Below, piece by piece: positions 16,494-24,825 of a stretch of 64,000 bases of DNA (positions are counted from its first letter, which is position 1; every line of letters starts with the position of its first letter). The notes beneath the pieces are model-generated. The model did not search any database. It worked only from the letters and a program-made list of their open reading frames with translations, and was not told the DNA's origin. The DNA is from DATJIG01 sp050260515 (GTDB lineage Bacteria > Pseudomonadota > Alphaproteobacteria > SMXQ01). Both the position numbers and the translations under genes were made by a program. The stretch is from positions 1 to 64,000 of the forward strand of contig JBLNCI010000043.1 in the NCBI GenBank assembly GCA_050260515.1, read 5' to 3'.

Positions 16494-17912
16494 CTAGATG
16501 TGGATAACGCGTCCGAACGCGTCAAGGACCGACTCGTGCATCATCTCCGACAGCGTCGGATGCGGGAACACGGTGTGCATCAGCTCGGCTTCCGTCGTCT
16601 CAAGCGTCCGCGCGACGGCGAAACCCTGGATCAGCTCGGTCACCTCGGCGCCGATCATGTGAGCGCCCAGCAGCGCGCCGGTCTTGGCGTCGAACACGGT
16701 CTTCACCATGCCCTCGGGCTCGCCGAGCGCGATTGCCTTGCCATTACCGATGAACGGGAACCGGCCGACCTTCACCTGGAAGCCTTTTGCCTTCGCGGCG
16801 GCCTCCGTGAGACCGACGCTCGCGACCTGCGGGCGGCAGTAGGTGCAGCCCGGGACGTCCTGCGGTTTCAGCGGATGGACGTCCTTCACACCGGCAATCT
16901 TCTCGACGCAGATGACACCCTCGTGGCTGGCCTTGTGGGCGAGCCACGGCGGGCCGGTGAGATCGCCGATCGCATAGACGCCCGGCTCGCCGGTCCGGCA
17001 CCACTCGTCGATCACGACGTGGGTGCGATCGACCTTCACCTTGGTGCCCTCGAGCCCAAGGTTCTCGACGTTGCCGACGATGCCCACCGCGAGGATGACG
17101 CGGTCGACGGTGATGGTCTGTGCCACCTGCCCCTTCACCTCGACGGTGGCCGTGACGCTGTCCTTCGCGGCCTTGAGGCCCTTCACCGTGGCCGAGGTGA
17201 GAATCTTGATGCCGCGCTTCTCGAACTGCTTCTTGGCGAACGCCGAGATTTCCTCGTCCTCCACCGGCAGCACGCGGTCCATCACCTCGACGACGGTCAC
17301 GTCGACTCCGAGATCGCGGTAGAAGCTCGCGAACTCGATTCCGATCGCGCCGGAGCCGACGACCAGCAGCGACTTCGGCATGGTCTCGGGGACCATTGCC
17401 TCCTTGTAGGTCCACACCAGCTTGCCGTCGGGCTCGAGGCCCGGCAGCGTGCGGGCGCGCGCGCCGGTGGCGAGGATGATGTGCTTGGCGGTGAGGTCGG
17501 CGACCGGCTTGCCGCCCTTGGTCACCGAGAGCTTGCGCAGGTTCCCGGCGGTTCCGGCGAGCTTGCCCTCGCCGTCGAACACCGTGACCTTGTTCTTCTT
17601 CATGAGGAAGCCGACGCCGTTCGAGAGCTGCTTCGCGACGTTGCGCGAGCGCTTCACGATGGCGGCGAGATCCGGCTCCGCCTTGCCCTTCACCTTTAGG
17701 CCGAACTCCTCGGCGTGGTCGATCAGGTGCGCGACCTCGGCCGTGCGCAGCAGCGCCTTCGTGGGGATACAGCCCCAGTTGAGACAGATGCCGCCCAGGT
17801 GCTCGCGCTCGACCACCGCCGTCTTCATGCCGAGCTGGGCGGAGCGGATCGCCGCGACGTAGCCGCCCGGCCCGCCGCCGACGACGATGACGTCGAAACT
17901 GGTGTCAGCCAT
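16494..17912 (-). CDS. lpdA: Dihydrolipoyl dehydrogenase (E3)
   Basis: A 472-residue flavoprotein that reoxidises dihydrolipoamide using NAD+. FAD motif GGGPGG is at 12-17 and the redox disulfide is C43/C48 in GGICLNWGCIPTK. The NAD motif is GSGAIGIEFASFY. The catalytic His-Glu pair near the C terminus is H451 and E456 (HPTLSEMMHE). It lies 10 bases after pdhC, within the PDH operon. Confidence 0.96.
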   Translation of the reverse strand: MADTSFDVIVVGGGPGGYVAAIRSAQLGMKTAVVEREHLGGICLNWGCIPTKALLRTAEVAHLIDHAEEFGLKVKGKAEPDLAAIVKRSRNVAKQLSNGVGFLMKKNKVTVFDGEGKLAGTAGNLRKLSVTKGGKPVADLTAKHIILATGARARTLPGLEPDGKLVWTYKEAMVPETMPKSLLVVGSGAIGIEFASFYRDLGVDVTVVEVMDRVLPVEDEEISAFAKKQFEKRGIKILTSATVKGLKAAKDSVTATVEVKGQVAQTITVDRVILAVGIVGNVENLGLEGTKVKVDRTHVVIDEWCRTGEPGVYAIGDLTGPPWLAHKASHEGVICVEKIAGVKDVHPLKPQDVPGCTYCRPQVASVGLTEAAAKAKGFQVKVGRFPFIGNGKAIALGEPEGMVKTVFDAKTGALLGAHMIGAEVTELIQGFAVARTLETTEAELMHTVFPHPTLSEMMHESVLDAFGRVIHI

Positions 17913-17922
17913 CGTCGTCTCC

Positions 17923-19239
17923 TCAGATCACGAGCCGGAGCGGATGCTCGATCAGCTCCTTGAGGACTTTCATGAACTGCGCGCCGGTTGCGCCGTCGAC
18001 GACGCGATGGTCGGCGGACAGCGTCAGCGTCATCACCGTCGCGATGGCGAGCTGGTCGTTCCTCACCACCGGGCGCTTCTCGCCGGTGGCCACGGCGAGG
18101 ATCGCCGCCTGCGGCGGATTGATGATCGCCGAGAACGCTCGCACGCCGAACATGCCCATGTTGGAGATCGAGAACGTGCCGCCCTGGAACTCCTCGGGCT
18201 TCAGCTTGTTGCCCTTGGCGCGCGCGGCCAGGTCCTTGACCTCGGCGGAGATCGCGGCGACGCCCTTCTTGTCGGCGGCGCGGACGATCGGGGTGATCAG
18301 CCCGCCCTCGATCGCCACGGCGATCGAGATGTCGGCCGACTTGTAGCGCTTCATGCCGTCCTCGCCCCACGAGACGTTGACCTCCGGCACCTTCATCAGG
18401 GCGAGCGCGGCGGCGCGGACGACGAAGTCGTTCACCGAGATCTTCGCGTCCGGCAGCATCTCGTTCAGCTCGGCGCGGAGCTTCAGCAGCTCGTCGATCT
18501 CGCAGTCGACGTCGACATAGAAGTGCGGGACCGTCTGCTTCGATTCGCTGAGCCGCTTGGCGATGACCTTGCGCATCGTCGAATGCGGCACGACCTCGGC
18601 CTGGGCCGGCGGGAAGGACTGGCCGAGACCGGCGGTGACACCGCCGCCGACGGCGCCCGCACGCGCCCCGCCTCGGGCGGCTGCGGCCTCGACGTCGGCT
18701 CGGACGATGCGGCCATGGGGGCCCGAGCCGGAAATCGCCGAGAGATCGATGCCCTGGTCGCGGGCGATGCGGCGCGCGAGCGGCGAGGCGAAGACACGCT
18801 CACCCGAGGCACGCTGCGGCGCCGGAGCGGCTGCGGGCGCCGGATGCGGCGCGGGCTGTGGCTGCGGCGCAGGCTGTGCCTGCGGCTGCGGAACGGCTTC
18901 GGCTTTCGGCGGCGAAGCGGGGGCGGCCTTCTTCGCCGCGGCGGCCGCGGCCTTCTTCGCCGCGGCGGCCGCGGCGTCGAGATCGCTCGCCTTCTCGCCC
19001 TCGTTCAGGAGCAGCGCGATCGGGGTATTGACGGCAACGCCCTCGGTGCCGTCCTTCACGAGAATGCGGCCGAGCGTGCCCTCGTCGACGGCCTCGACCT
19101 CCATCGTCGCCTTGTCGGTCTCGATCTCGGCGAGGACCTCGCCGGACTTCACCTTGTCGCCTTCCTTCTTCAGCCACTTGGCGAGCTTGCCCTCGGTCAT
19201 CGTCGGCGAGAGCGCCGGCATCAGGACTGTCGTCGGCAT
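17923..19239 (-). CDS. pdhC: Pyruvate dehydrogenase E2, dihydrolipoamide acetyltransferase
   Basis: A 438-residue protein with the order lipoyl domain (1 to about 78; lipoylated K43 in ETDKATMEVE), Ala/Pro-rich linker (about 80-140), E3/E1-binding domain (SPLARRIARDQGIDLSAI) and catalytic domain ending DHRVVDGATGAQF with H411 and D415. It transfers acetyl from lipoamide to CoA and forms the core of the complex. ATG at 19239 follows AGGAGGGACCG. The long frame upstream is a shadow of pdhB. It sits 14 bases after pdhB. Confidence 0.95.
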   Translation of the reverse strand: MPTTVLMPALSPTMTEGKLAKWLKKEGDKVKSGEVLAEIETDKATMEVEAVDEGTLGRILVKDGTEGVAVNTPIALLLNEGEKASDLDAAAAAAKKAAAAAAKKAAPASPPKAEAVPQPQAQPAPQPQPAPHPAPAAAPAPQRASGERVFASPLARRIARDQGIDLSAISGSGPHGRIVRADVEAAAARGGARAGAVGGGVTAGLGQSFPPAQAEVVPHSTMRKVIAKRLSESKQTVPHFYVDVDCEIDELLKLRAELNEMLPDAKISVNDFVVRAAALALMKVPEVNVSWGEDGMKRYKSADISIAVAIEGGLITPIVRAADKKGVAAISAEVKDLAARAKGNKLKPEEFQGGTFSISNMGMFGVRAFSAIINPPQAAILAVATGEKRPVVRNDQLAIATVMTLTLSADHRVVDGATGAQFMKVLKELIEHPLRLVI

Positions 19240-19253
19240 CGGTCCCTCCTCGC

Positions 19254-20660
19254 CTAGCGGCCGAGCGCGGCGCGGACGCCGGCGACGATCTCGGCGGCGC
19301 GCGGCACCGCGAGACGCTCGAGATTGGCGGCGTACGGCATCGGGACGTCGGCGCCGGTGACGCGCTTCGGCGGCGCATCCAGCCAGTCGAAGGCGTTCTC
19401 GCAGATCTGCATCGACACCTCGGAGCCGATGCCGGCGTACGGCCAGCCCTCCTCGACGGTAACCAGCCGGTTCGTCTTCTTCACCGACTCGACGATGGTG
19501 TCGACGTCGAGCGGACGCAGGGTGCGGAGGTCGATGACCTCGCAGTCGATCCCGTCCTTGGCGAGTTCCTCGGCCGCAGCCAGCGCCTCGCCGACCATAA
19601 TCGAGAAGGCGGTGATGGTGACGTCCTTGCCCTCGCGGCGGACACGCGCCTTGCCGATGGGCACGACAAACTCGGGATCCTGCGGCACGTCGAAGCTGCG
19701 GCCGTACATGATCTCGTTCTCGAGGAAGATGATCGGGTTCGGATCGCGGATCGCCGCCTTGAGGAGGCCCTTGGCGTCGTCGCCCGAGTACGGCGAGATC
19801 ACGATCAGACCGGGGATATGCGAGTACCAGCTCGCGAAGCACTGCGAGTGCTGGGCGCCGACGCGGGCGGCGGCGCCGTTCGCGCCGCGAAACACCATCG
19901 GCGAGCCCATCTGGCCACCTGACATGTAACGGGTCTTGGCGGCCGAGTTGATGATCTGGTCCATCGCCTGCAAGGCGAAGTTGAAGGTCATGAACTCGAC
20001 GATCGGGCGCAGCCCCGCGAACGCCGCGCCGACAGCGAGACCGGTGAAGCCGTGCTCGGTGATCGGCGTATCGACGACGCGCTTCGGGCCGAACTCGTCG
20101 AGCAGGCCCTGCGACACCTTGTAGGCGCCCTGGTACTGGGCGACTTCCTCGCCCATCAGGAACACCGACCCGTCGCGGCGCATCTCCTCGGCCATCGCGT
20201 CGCGCAGCGACTCGCGCACGGTCTGGGTCTTCACGTTCTCATAGAACCGGGGATCGACGTCCGCGGGCGCGACGTGCGTCGGCGGCGGCGGAGCCGCGAC
20301 CTGCGCGGCGGGAGAGGTTTTCTGGGCGGACTTGGTATCGCCCGGCGGTGTCTCCGGGCTTTCGGTGACGGTCGGCGACGCCTTCGACTTGAAGCTCTTC
20401 AGCGCGTCCTTGCTTTCGCCTTCCTCGAGCAGGACGGCGATCGGCTGGTTCACCTTCACCCCTTCGGTGCCCTCGGGAATCAGGATCTTGCCGATGGTGC
20501 CTTCGTCGATGCCCTCGACCTCCATCGTCGCCTTGTCGGTCTCGATCTCTGCGAGGATCTCGCCGGCCTTCACCGTGTCGCCCTCGCGCTTGCGCCACTT
20601 GGCGAGCTTGCCTTCGGTCATCGTCGGCGATAGCGCCGGCATCAGGATTTCTTTTGGCAT
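19254..20660 (-). CDS. pdhB: Pyruvate dehydrogenase E1 beta subunit with N-terminal lipoyl domain
   Basis: A 468-residue subunit. An N-terminal lipoyl domain (1 to about 78, K43 in ETDKATMEVE) and a flexible linker (about 85-135, rich in Pro, Ala and Thr) precede the usual E1-beta transketolase fold (ESLRDAMAEEMRRD, then PYAANLERL near the end). The added lipoyl domain is characteristic of alphaproteobacterial PDH, and its first 20 residues match those of the E2 lipoyl domain. E1 beta pairs with PdhA for decarboxylation of pyruvate. It lies 28 bases after pdhA. Confidence 0.96.
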   Translation of the reverse strand: MPKEILMPALSPTMTEGKLAKWRKREGDTVKAGEILAEIETDKATMEVEGIDEGTIGKILIPEGTEGVKVNQPIAVLLEEGESKDALKSFKSKASPTVTESPETPPGDTKSAQKTSPAAQVAAPPPPTHVAPADVDPRFYENVKTQTVRESLRDAMAEEMRRDGSVFLMGEEVAQYQGAYKVSQGLLDEFGPKRVVDTPITEHGFTGLAVGAAFAGLRPIVEFMTFNFALQAMDQIINSAAKTRYMSGGQMGSPMVFRGANGAAARVGAQHSQCFASWYSHIPGLIVISPYSGDDAKGLLKAAIRDPNPIIFLENEIMYGRSFDVPQDPEFVVPIGKARVRREGKDVTITAFSIMVGEALAAAEELAKDGIDCEVIDLRTLRPLDVDTIVESVKKTNRLVTVEEGWPYAGIGSEVSMQICENAFDWLDAPPKRVTGADVPMPYAANLERLAVPRAAEIVAGVRAALGR

Positions 20661-20688
20661 TTATCCACCCAACAACAGCGAAGCGACG

Positions 20689-21759
20689 TTACGCGAGCAC
20701 GTCGGTGTAGAGCTCGGACGGATCCGGCTCCGGGTCCTTGCTCGCGAAGTCCGCGGCGGCGACGACGATGTCCTTCACCTCCTTGTCGATCTTCTTGAGC
20801 TGGTCGGCGGTCGCGATGTCGCGGTCCATCAGCAGGCGACCGAAGGTCTCGATCGGATCGTGCTGCTCGCGGACCTTGTCGACCTCCTCGCGGGTCCGGT
20901 ACTTCGCCGGGTCCGACATCGAGTGGCCGCGGTAGCGATAGGTCTCCATCTGCAGGATGTACGGCCCCTTGCCCTCGCGGCAGTGGGCCACAGCTGCCTG
21001 GCCGGCCGCGCGCACCGCGAGCACGTCCATGCCGTCGACCTTCTGCCCGGGGATGCCGAACGGCACGCCGCGCTTGTAGAAGTCCGGGCTCGCCGACGCG
21101 CGGGCGACCGAGGTGCCCATGCCGTACTGGTTGTTCTCGATGATGAAGATGATCGGCAGCTTCCAGAGCGCCGCCATGTTGAAGGACTCCGAGACCTGGC
21201 CCTGGTTGGCGGCGCCGTCGCCGAAATACGTGAGCGAGACGTTCTTCGTGCCGCGGTACTGATGCGCGAACGCGAGCCCCGCGCCGATCGGCACGTCGGC
21301 GCCGACGATGCCGTGGCCGCCGTAGAAGTTCTTCTCCTTGGAGAACATGTGCATCGAGCCGCCCTTGCCCTTCGAGTAGCCGTGCTGGCGCCCGGTGAGC
21401 TCCGCCATCACGCCCTTCGGGTCCATGCCGCAGGCGAGCATGTGGCCGTGATCGCGGTACGTGGTGATGACGCTGTCGTCCGGCGTCACCGCCGACTGCA
21501 TGCCGACGACGACCGCTTCCTGGCCGATGTAGAGATGGCAGAACCCCGCGATGAGCCCCTGCCCATAGAGCTGGCCCGCCTTCTCCTCGAAGCGGCGGAT
21601 CAGGATCATGTCGCGGTACATCGCGACGAGACGCTTCGGATCCTCGGCCACGGCTGACGTCCGCGCGCCGCGCACGGTCGCGGGTCGGCTCTTCGCGGAG
21701 CCTCGCGGCGGCGCCTTCGCGCTGATTTGGGTTCGACTGCGATTCAGGGCATTGGCCAT
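20689..21759 (-). CDS. pdhA: Pyruvate dehydrogenase E1 alpha subunit
   Basis: A 356-residue ThDP-binding subunit. The ThDP motif is GDGAANQGQ followed by IIENNQYGMGTS. The phosphorylation-loop-like segment YRYRGHSMSDPAKYR is present, as in the eukaryotic-type heterotetrameric E1. I chose ATG 21759 (MANALNRSRTQ), which has GAGGA 8 bases upstream. The frame opens earlier at 21828, but that Arg/Pro-rich extension looks untranslated. Basic, disordered residues 1-35 precede the folded domain. First gene of pdhA-pdhB-pdhC-lpd-lipA-coq10. Confidence 0.94.
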   Translation of the reverse strand: MANALNRSRTQISAKAPPRGSAKSRPATVRGARTSAVAEDPKRLVAMYRDMILIRRFEEKAGQLYGQGLIAGFCHLYIGQEAVVVGMQSAVTPDDSVITTYRDHGHMLACGMDPKGVMAELTGRQHGYSKGKGGSMHMFSKEKNFYGGHGIVGADVPIGAGLAFAHQYRGTKNVSLTYFGDGAANQGQVSESFNMAALWKLPIIFIIENNQYGMGTSVARASASPDFYKRGVPFGIPGQKVDGMDVLAVRAAGQAAVAHCREGKGPYILQMETYRYRGHSMSDPAKYRTREEVDKVREQHDPIETFGRLLMDRDIATADQLKKIDKEVKDIVVAAADFASKDPEPDPSELYTDVLA

Positions 21760-21870
21760 TGCGGGCGTCCTCGGAGTTGGAGGCGGAGGCAGGCGGCGAT
21801 GTGGTGCGCGGGCTGCGGCTGCCCGCAAAGAGGCCGGAGATATAGCGCCTCTGCCAAACGCCGGGAAGGC

Positions 21871-21987
21871 CCATAATTTCGTTCTAAGACAACATGTTAT
21901 GTATTATTAACCGGATTACGATTACCAACCCGCAGAGCATTCATTTAATGCCGGAAAATAGGACATTAATGTAATTTTAATTATGCC
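21871..21987. promoter_or_regulatory. A/T-rich upstream region of the pdh operon
   Basis: About 115 bases of unusually A/T-rich DNA stand out in a GC-rich chromosome, 110-230 bases upstream of pdhA. They include the palindrome AACATGTT (21891-21898) and several runs of TTAAT or ATTAAT. This is the natural place for the pdhA promoter and regulator sites, though I could not fix a -35/-10 pair. No gene is visible between 21760 and 22080. Confidence 0.45.
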
Positions 21988-22014
21988 GAGACGTGCCGCC
22001 CGCTATTTTCTTTC

Positions 22015-22037
22015 GCGGGGACACAACGAGTCCCCGC
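22015..22037. other. 8-bp hairpin between ftsB and pdhA
   Basis: Arms GCGGGGAC (22015-22022) and GTCCCCGC (22030-22037) pair perfectly around a 7-base loop. It lies 44-66 bases beyond the ftsB stop on the minus strand. No T-run follows the stem on that strand (the next bases are GAAAGAAAAT), so it is at best a weak terminator or a pause or regulatory hairpin. Confidence 0.5.
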
Positions 22038-22080
22038 CGCAGCGCGACGCCGCGGCGCGAGAACGATCAAAAATTTGAAA

Positions 22081-22470
22081 TCAGCGGGTCTTGTCGAGGG
22101 CCAGCGCGACGAGACGACCGCCTTGCCCGGGCTCCGCGTCGGACTGACGGTCGGCGCCGGGCGGCGCGACGATGATGACCTCGTCCTTGCGCACGACGCC
22201 GAGCACGGCGCGCGCGCGTTCGTCGAGCATGTCGGGGTCGAGCGCGTCGGACCGCAGGAGATCGGTCTGGTGCGCGAGCGCTTCGCGCGCCTTCGCGATC
22301 TTCGCGAGCTCCGCTTCCGTCGCGTCGACTTCCTGCGACAGCTTCACCCAGGCGAGCAGACCGCGATCACCCTCGACGGCATGGTAAGCGAAGTACGCGA
22401 ACAGGCTGACCGCCAGCGTCGGGCCGACGACCTGGCGGGCATAGGTGCGGAAGTCCTTGATCAGCGTCAT
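22081..22470 (-). CDS. ftsB: FtsB/DivIC-type septum formation initiator
   Basis: A 129-residue bitopic division protein. One membrane helix (about 14-30) precedes a coiled coil (about 40-72: LSQEVDATEAELAKIAKARE) and the DPDMLDERARAVLGVVRKDE segment typical of the DivIC family. It would join FtsL and FtsQ at the septum, acting in the periplasm. Location between eno and pdhA is the usual one in alphaproteobacteria. The C-terminal 25 residues are polar and poorly constrained. Confidence 0.9.
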   Translation of the reverse strand: MTLIKDFRTYARQVVGPTLAVSLFAYFAYHAVEGDRGLLAWVKLSQEVDATEAELAKIAKAREALAHQTDLLRSDALDPDMLDERARAVLGVVRKDEVIIVAPPGADRQSDAEPGQGGRLVALALDKTR

Positions 22471-22548
22471 GCCCCGAACGAATCACATGCGATTCCCGAG
22501 CGTCAACGGGGGGTCGCGAAAATATTTCCGGAGCCGCAAAAGTGTTGC

Positions 22549-22577
22549 GCCCGAGACTCAGTTTTCAAGTCTCGGGC
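22549..22577 (-). terminator. Probable terminator after eno
   Basis: A 10-bp perfect stem (GCCCGAGACT / AGTCTCGGGC) with a 9-base loop lies 68-96 bases past the eno stop. On the minus strand a TTTT tract follows 7 bases after the stem. The spacing is loose, so efficiency is uncertain. Confidence 0.55.
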
Positions 22578-22644
22578 ACGTGCCGTGTTGCAAATTTGAC
22601 TCAGATCGGGCGCCCACCCCGCGTGCGGAGCGCCGCAGAGTCGA

Positions 22645-23925
22645 TCACAGTGCGCGCAGTGCCTTGCGGCCGGCGTAACGCGCGTTGCCCCCGAGCTTCT
22701 CCTCGATGCGGATCAGCTGGTTGTACTTCGCGAGCCGATCGGAGCGCGCGAGCGATCCGGTCTTGATCTGGCCGCAATTGGTGGCCACCGCGAGATCGGC
22801 GATCGTCGAGTCCTCGGTCTCGCCGGAGCGGTGCGACATCACGGCGCGGTAGCCCGCCTTGTGCGCCATCTCGACGGCCTCCAGCGTCTCGCTGAGCGTG
22901 CCGATCTGGTTCACCTTCACCAGGATCGCGTTCGCCGTGCCCTTGGCGATGCCGCGCGCGAGCCGCTCGGGATTGGTGACGAAGAGATCGTCGCCGACAA
23001 GTTGCACGCGCTCGCCGAGTTCCTCGGTCAGCGCCTTCCAGCCGTCCCAGTCATCCTCCGCCATGCCGTCCTCGATCGAGACGATCGGGTAGCGTCTGCA
23101 GAGATCGGCGTAGAGCTTGATCATCCCGTCGGAATCGAGCGTCCGGCCCTCGCCTTCGAGCTTGTACTTGCCCTTCTCGAAGAACTCGGTGGAGGCAGCG
23201 TCGAGCGCCAGCACGATGTCGTCGCCCGCCTTGTAGCCCGCCTTCTTGATCGCCCCCATGATGAACTTCAGGGCGTCGTCGGTCGACGCGATGTTCGGCG
23301 CGAAGCCCCCCTCGTCCCCGATGCCGGTCGACAGCCCCGCGTCGTGAAGCTGGGCGCGCAGCGCGTGAAACACCTCGGCGCCCATGCGGACCGCGTCGGC
23401 GATGGATTCGGCGCCGACCGGCATGATCATGAACTCCTGGAAGTCGATCGGATTGTCGGCATGCGCGCCGCCGTTGACGATGTTCATCATCGGCACCGGA
23501 AGCGTGCGCGCCGAGACGCCGCCGACGTAGGCGTAGAGCGGCAGGTTGGCGCTCACCGCCGCGGCCTTCGCCGCGGCGAGACTGACACCGAGGATCGCGT
23601 TGGCGCCGAGGCGTCCCTTGTTCTTGGTGCCGTCGAGCTCGATCATCGCCCGGTCGAGGGCGATCTGGTCCTCGGCGTCCATCCCGCCGAGGGTCTCGAA
23701 CAGCTCGCCGTTGACGGCGGCCACCGCCTTGCGGACGCCCTTGCCGCCGTAGCGCTTCTTGTCGCCGTCGCGGAGCTCCACCGCCTCGTGGGCCCCGGTC
23801 GAGGCGCCCGACGGCACGGCGGCGCGGCCCATCGCGCCGTTCTCGAGAACCACGTCCACTTCGACGGTGGGGTTGCCGCGGGAGTCGAGGATCTCGCGCG
23901 CGTGAATATCGACGATGGCGGTCAT
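22645..23925 (-). CDS. eno: Enolase
   Basis: A 426-residue cytoplasmic glycolytic enzyme that interconverts 2-phosphoglycerate and PEP. Visible are the opening IVDIHAREILDSRGNPTVEV, the loop SGASTGAHEAVELRDGD, GIGDEGGFAPN, the metal-site SIEDGMAEDDW, the lysine loop LVKVNQIGT, and SHRSGETED. Length and motifs are standard. It is 34 bases downstream of kdsA in a minus-strand run with pyrG and secG. Confidence 0.97.
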   Translation of the reverse strand: MTAIVDIHAREILDSRGNPTVEVDVVLENGAMGRAAVPSGASTGAHEAVELRDGDKKRYGGKGVRKAVAAVNGELFETLGGMDAEDQIALDRAMIELDGTKNKGRLGANAILGVSLAAAKAAAVSANLPLYAYVGGVSARTLPVPMMNIVNGGAHADNPIDFQEFMIMPVGAESIADAVRMGAEVFHALRAQLHDAGLSTGIGDEGGFAPNIASTDDALKFIMGAIKKAGYKAGDDIVLALDAASTEFFEKGKYKLEGEGRTLDSDGMIKLYADLCRRYPIVSIEDGMAEDDWDGWKALTEELGERVQLVGDDLFVTNPERLARGIAKGTANAILVKVNQIGTLSETLEAVEMAHKAGYRAVMSHRSGETEDSTIADLAVATNCGQIKTGSLARSDRLAKYNQLIRIEEKLGGNARYAGRKALRAL

Positions 23926-23959
23926 TGTCAGCTCCGGAACATGAGTCAGAGAGAAAGGA

Positions 23960-24823
23960 TCAGCTCGGACGGCGCTTGGCCAACCGATCGAAGTCGACCA
24001 GCGTCGCCAGCAGCCCGGGCAGTTGCTTCAGCGGCACCATGTTGGGGCCGTCCGACGGCGCCTTGTCCGGGTTCTGGTGCGTCTCCATGAACACGCCGGC
24101 GACGCCGACGGCCACCGCCGCGCGCGCCAGCACCGGAACGTAGCGCCGGTCGCCGCCCGACGAGGTGCCGAGCCCGCCCGGCTGCTGCACCGAGTGGGTG
24201 GCGTCGAACACGACCGGGTAGCCGGTCTCCTTCATCACAGGCAGCGAACGCATGTCCGAGACGAGCGTGTTGTATCCGAACGAGGCGCCCCGTTCGCACA
24301 GGAGGATGCGATCGTTGCCGGCGGCGGCGATCTTCGCAGCGACATTCTTCATGTCCCACGGCGCCAGAAATTGTCCCTTCTTGACGTGGATCGCCCGCCC
24401 CGTCTTCGCCGCGGCGACGAGGAGATCGGTCTGACGGCACAACAGCGCCGGGATCTGCAGGATGTCGACCGCCTCACCGACCGGCGCGCACTGCTCGGGC
24501 TCATGGACGTCGGTCAGCACCGGGCAGCCGAACTTCTCCCGCACGTCGGCGAGGATCGGCAGCGCCTTGTCGAAGCCGATCCCGCGCGGGCTGTTGATCG
24601 ACGTGCGGTTGGCCTTGTCGAAGGACGATTTGTAGACGAAGCCCAATCCGAGCTTCTTCGCGATCTTCGAGATCGCCTCGGCCATCTCCATCGCGTGAGC
24701 CCGGCTCTCGATCGCGCACGGACCGGCGATGATCGTGAGCGGCCGGTCGTTGCCGAACACGACCGGGCCGACCTTGACCCGGCGTTGCTCGCCGGCCGCG
24801 GGGGTCTTGACCTTGAGTGCCAT
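23960..24823 (-). CDS. kdsA: 3-deoxy-8-phosphooctulonate (KDO-8P) synthase
   Basis: A 287-residue enzyme that condenses PEP with arabinose 5-phosphate for lipopolysaccharide inner core. Family text includes IIAGPCAIESR, YKSSFDKANRTS, LTDVHEPEQC, HVKKGQFLAPWDM, CERGASFGYN and FDATHSVQQPGG. The ATG at 24823 begins 2 bases after the pyrG stop, implying coupling. Presence shows a Gram-negative envelope with KDO. Confidence 0.96.
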   Translation of the reverse strand: MALKVKTPAAGEQRRVKVGPVVFGNDRPLTIIAGPCAIESRAHAMEMAEAISKIAKKLGLGFVYKSSFDKANRTSINSPRGIGFDKALPILADVREKFGCPVLTDVHEPEQCAPVGEAVDILQIPALLCRQTDLLVAAAKTGRAIHVKKGQFLAPWDMKNVAAKIAAAGNDRILLCERGASFGYNTLVSDMRSLPVMKETGYPVVFDATHSVQQPGGLGTSSGGDRRYVPVLARAAVAVGVAGVFMETHQNPDKAPSDGPNMVPLKQLPGLLATLVDFDRLAKRRPS

Positions 24824-24825
24824 GA

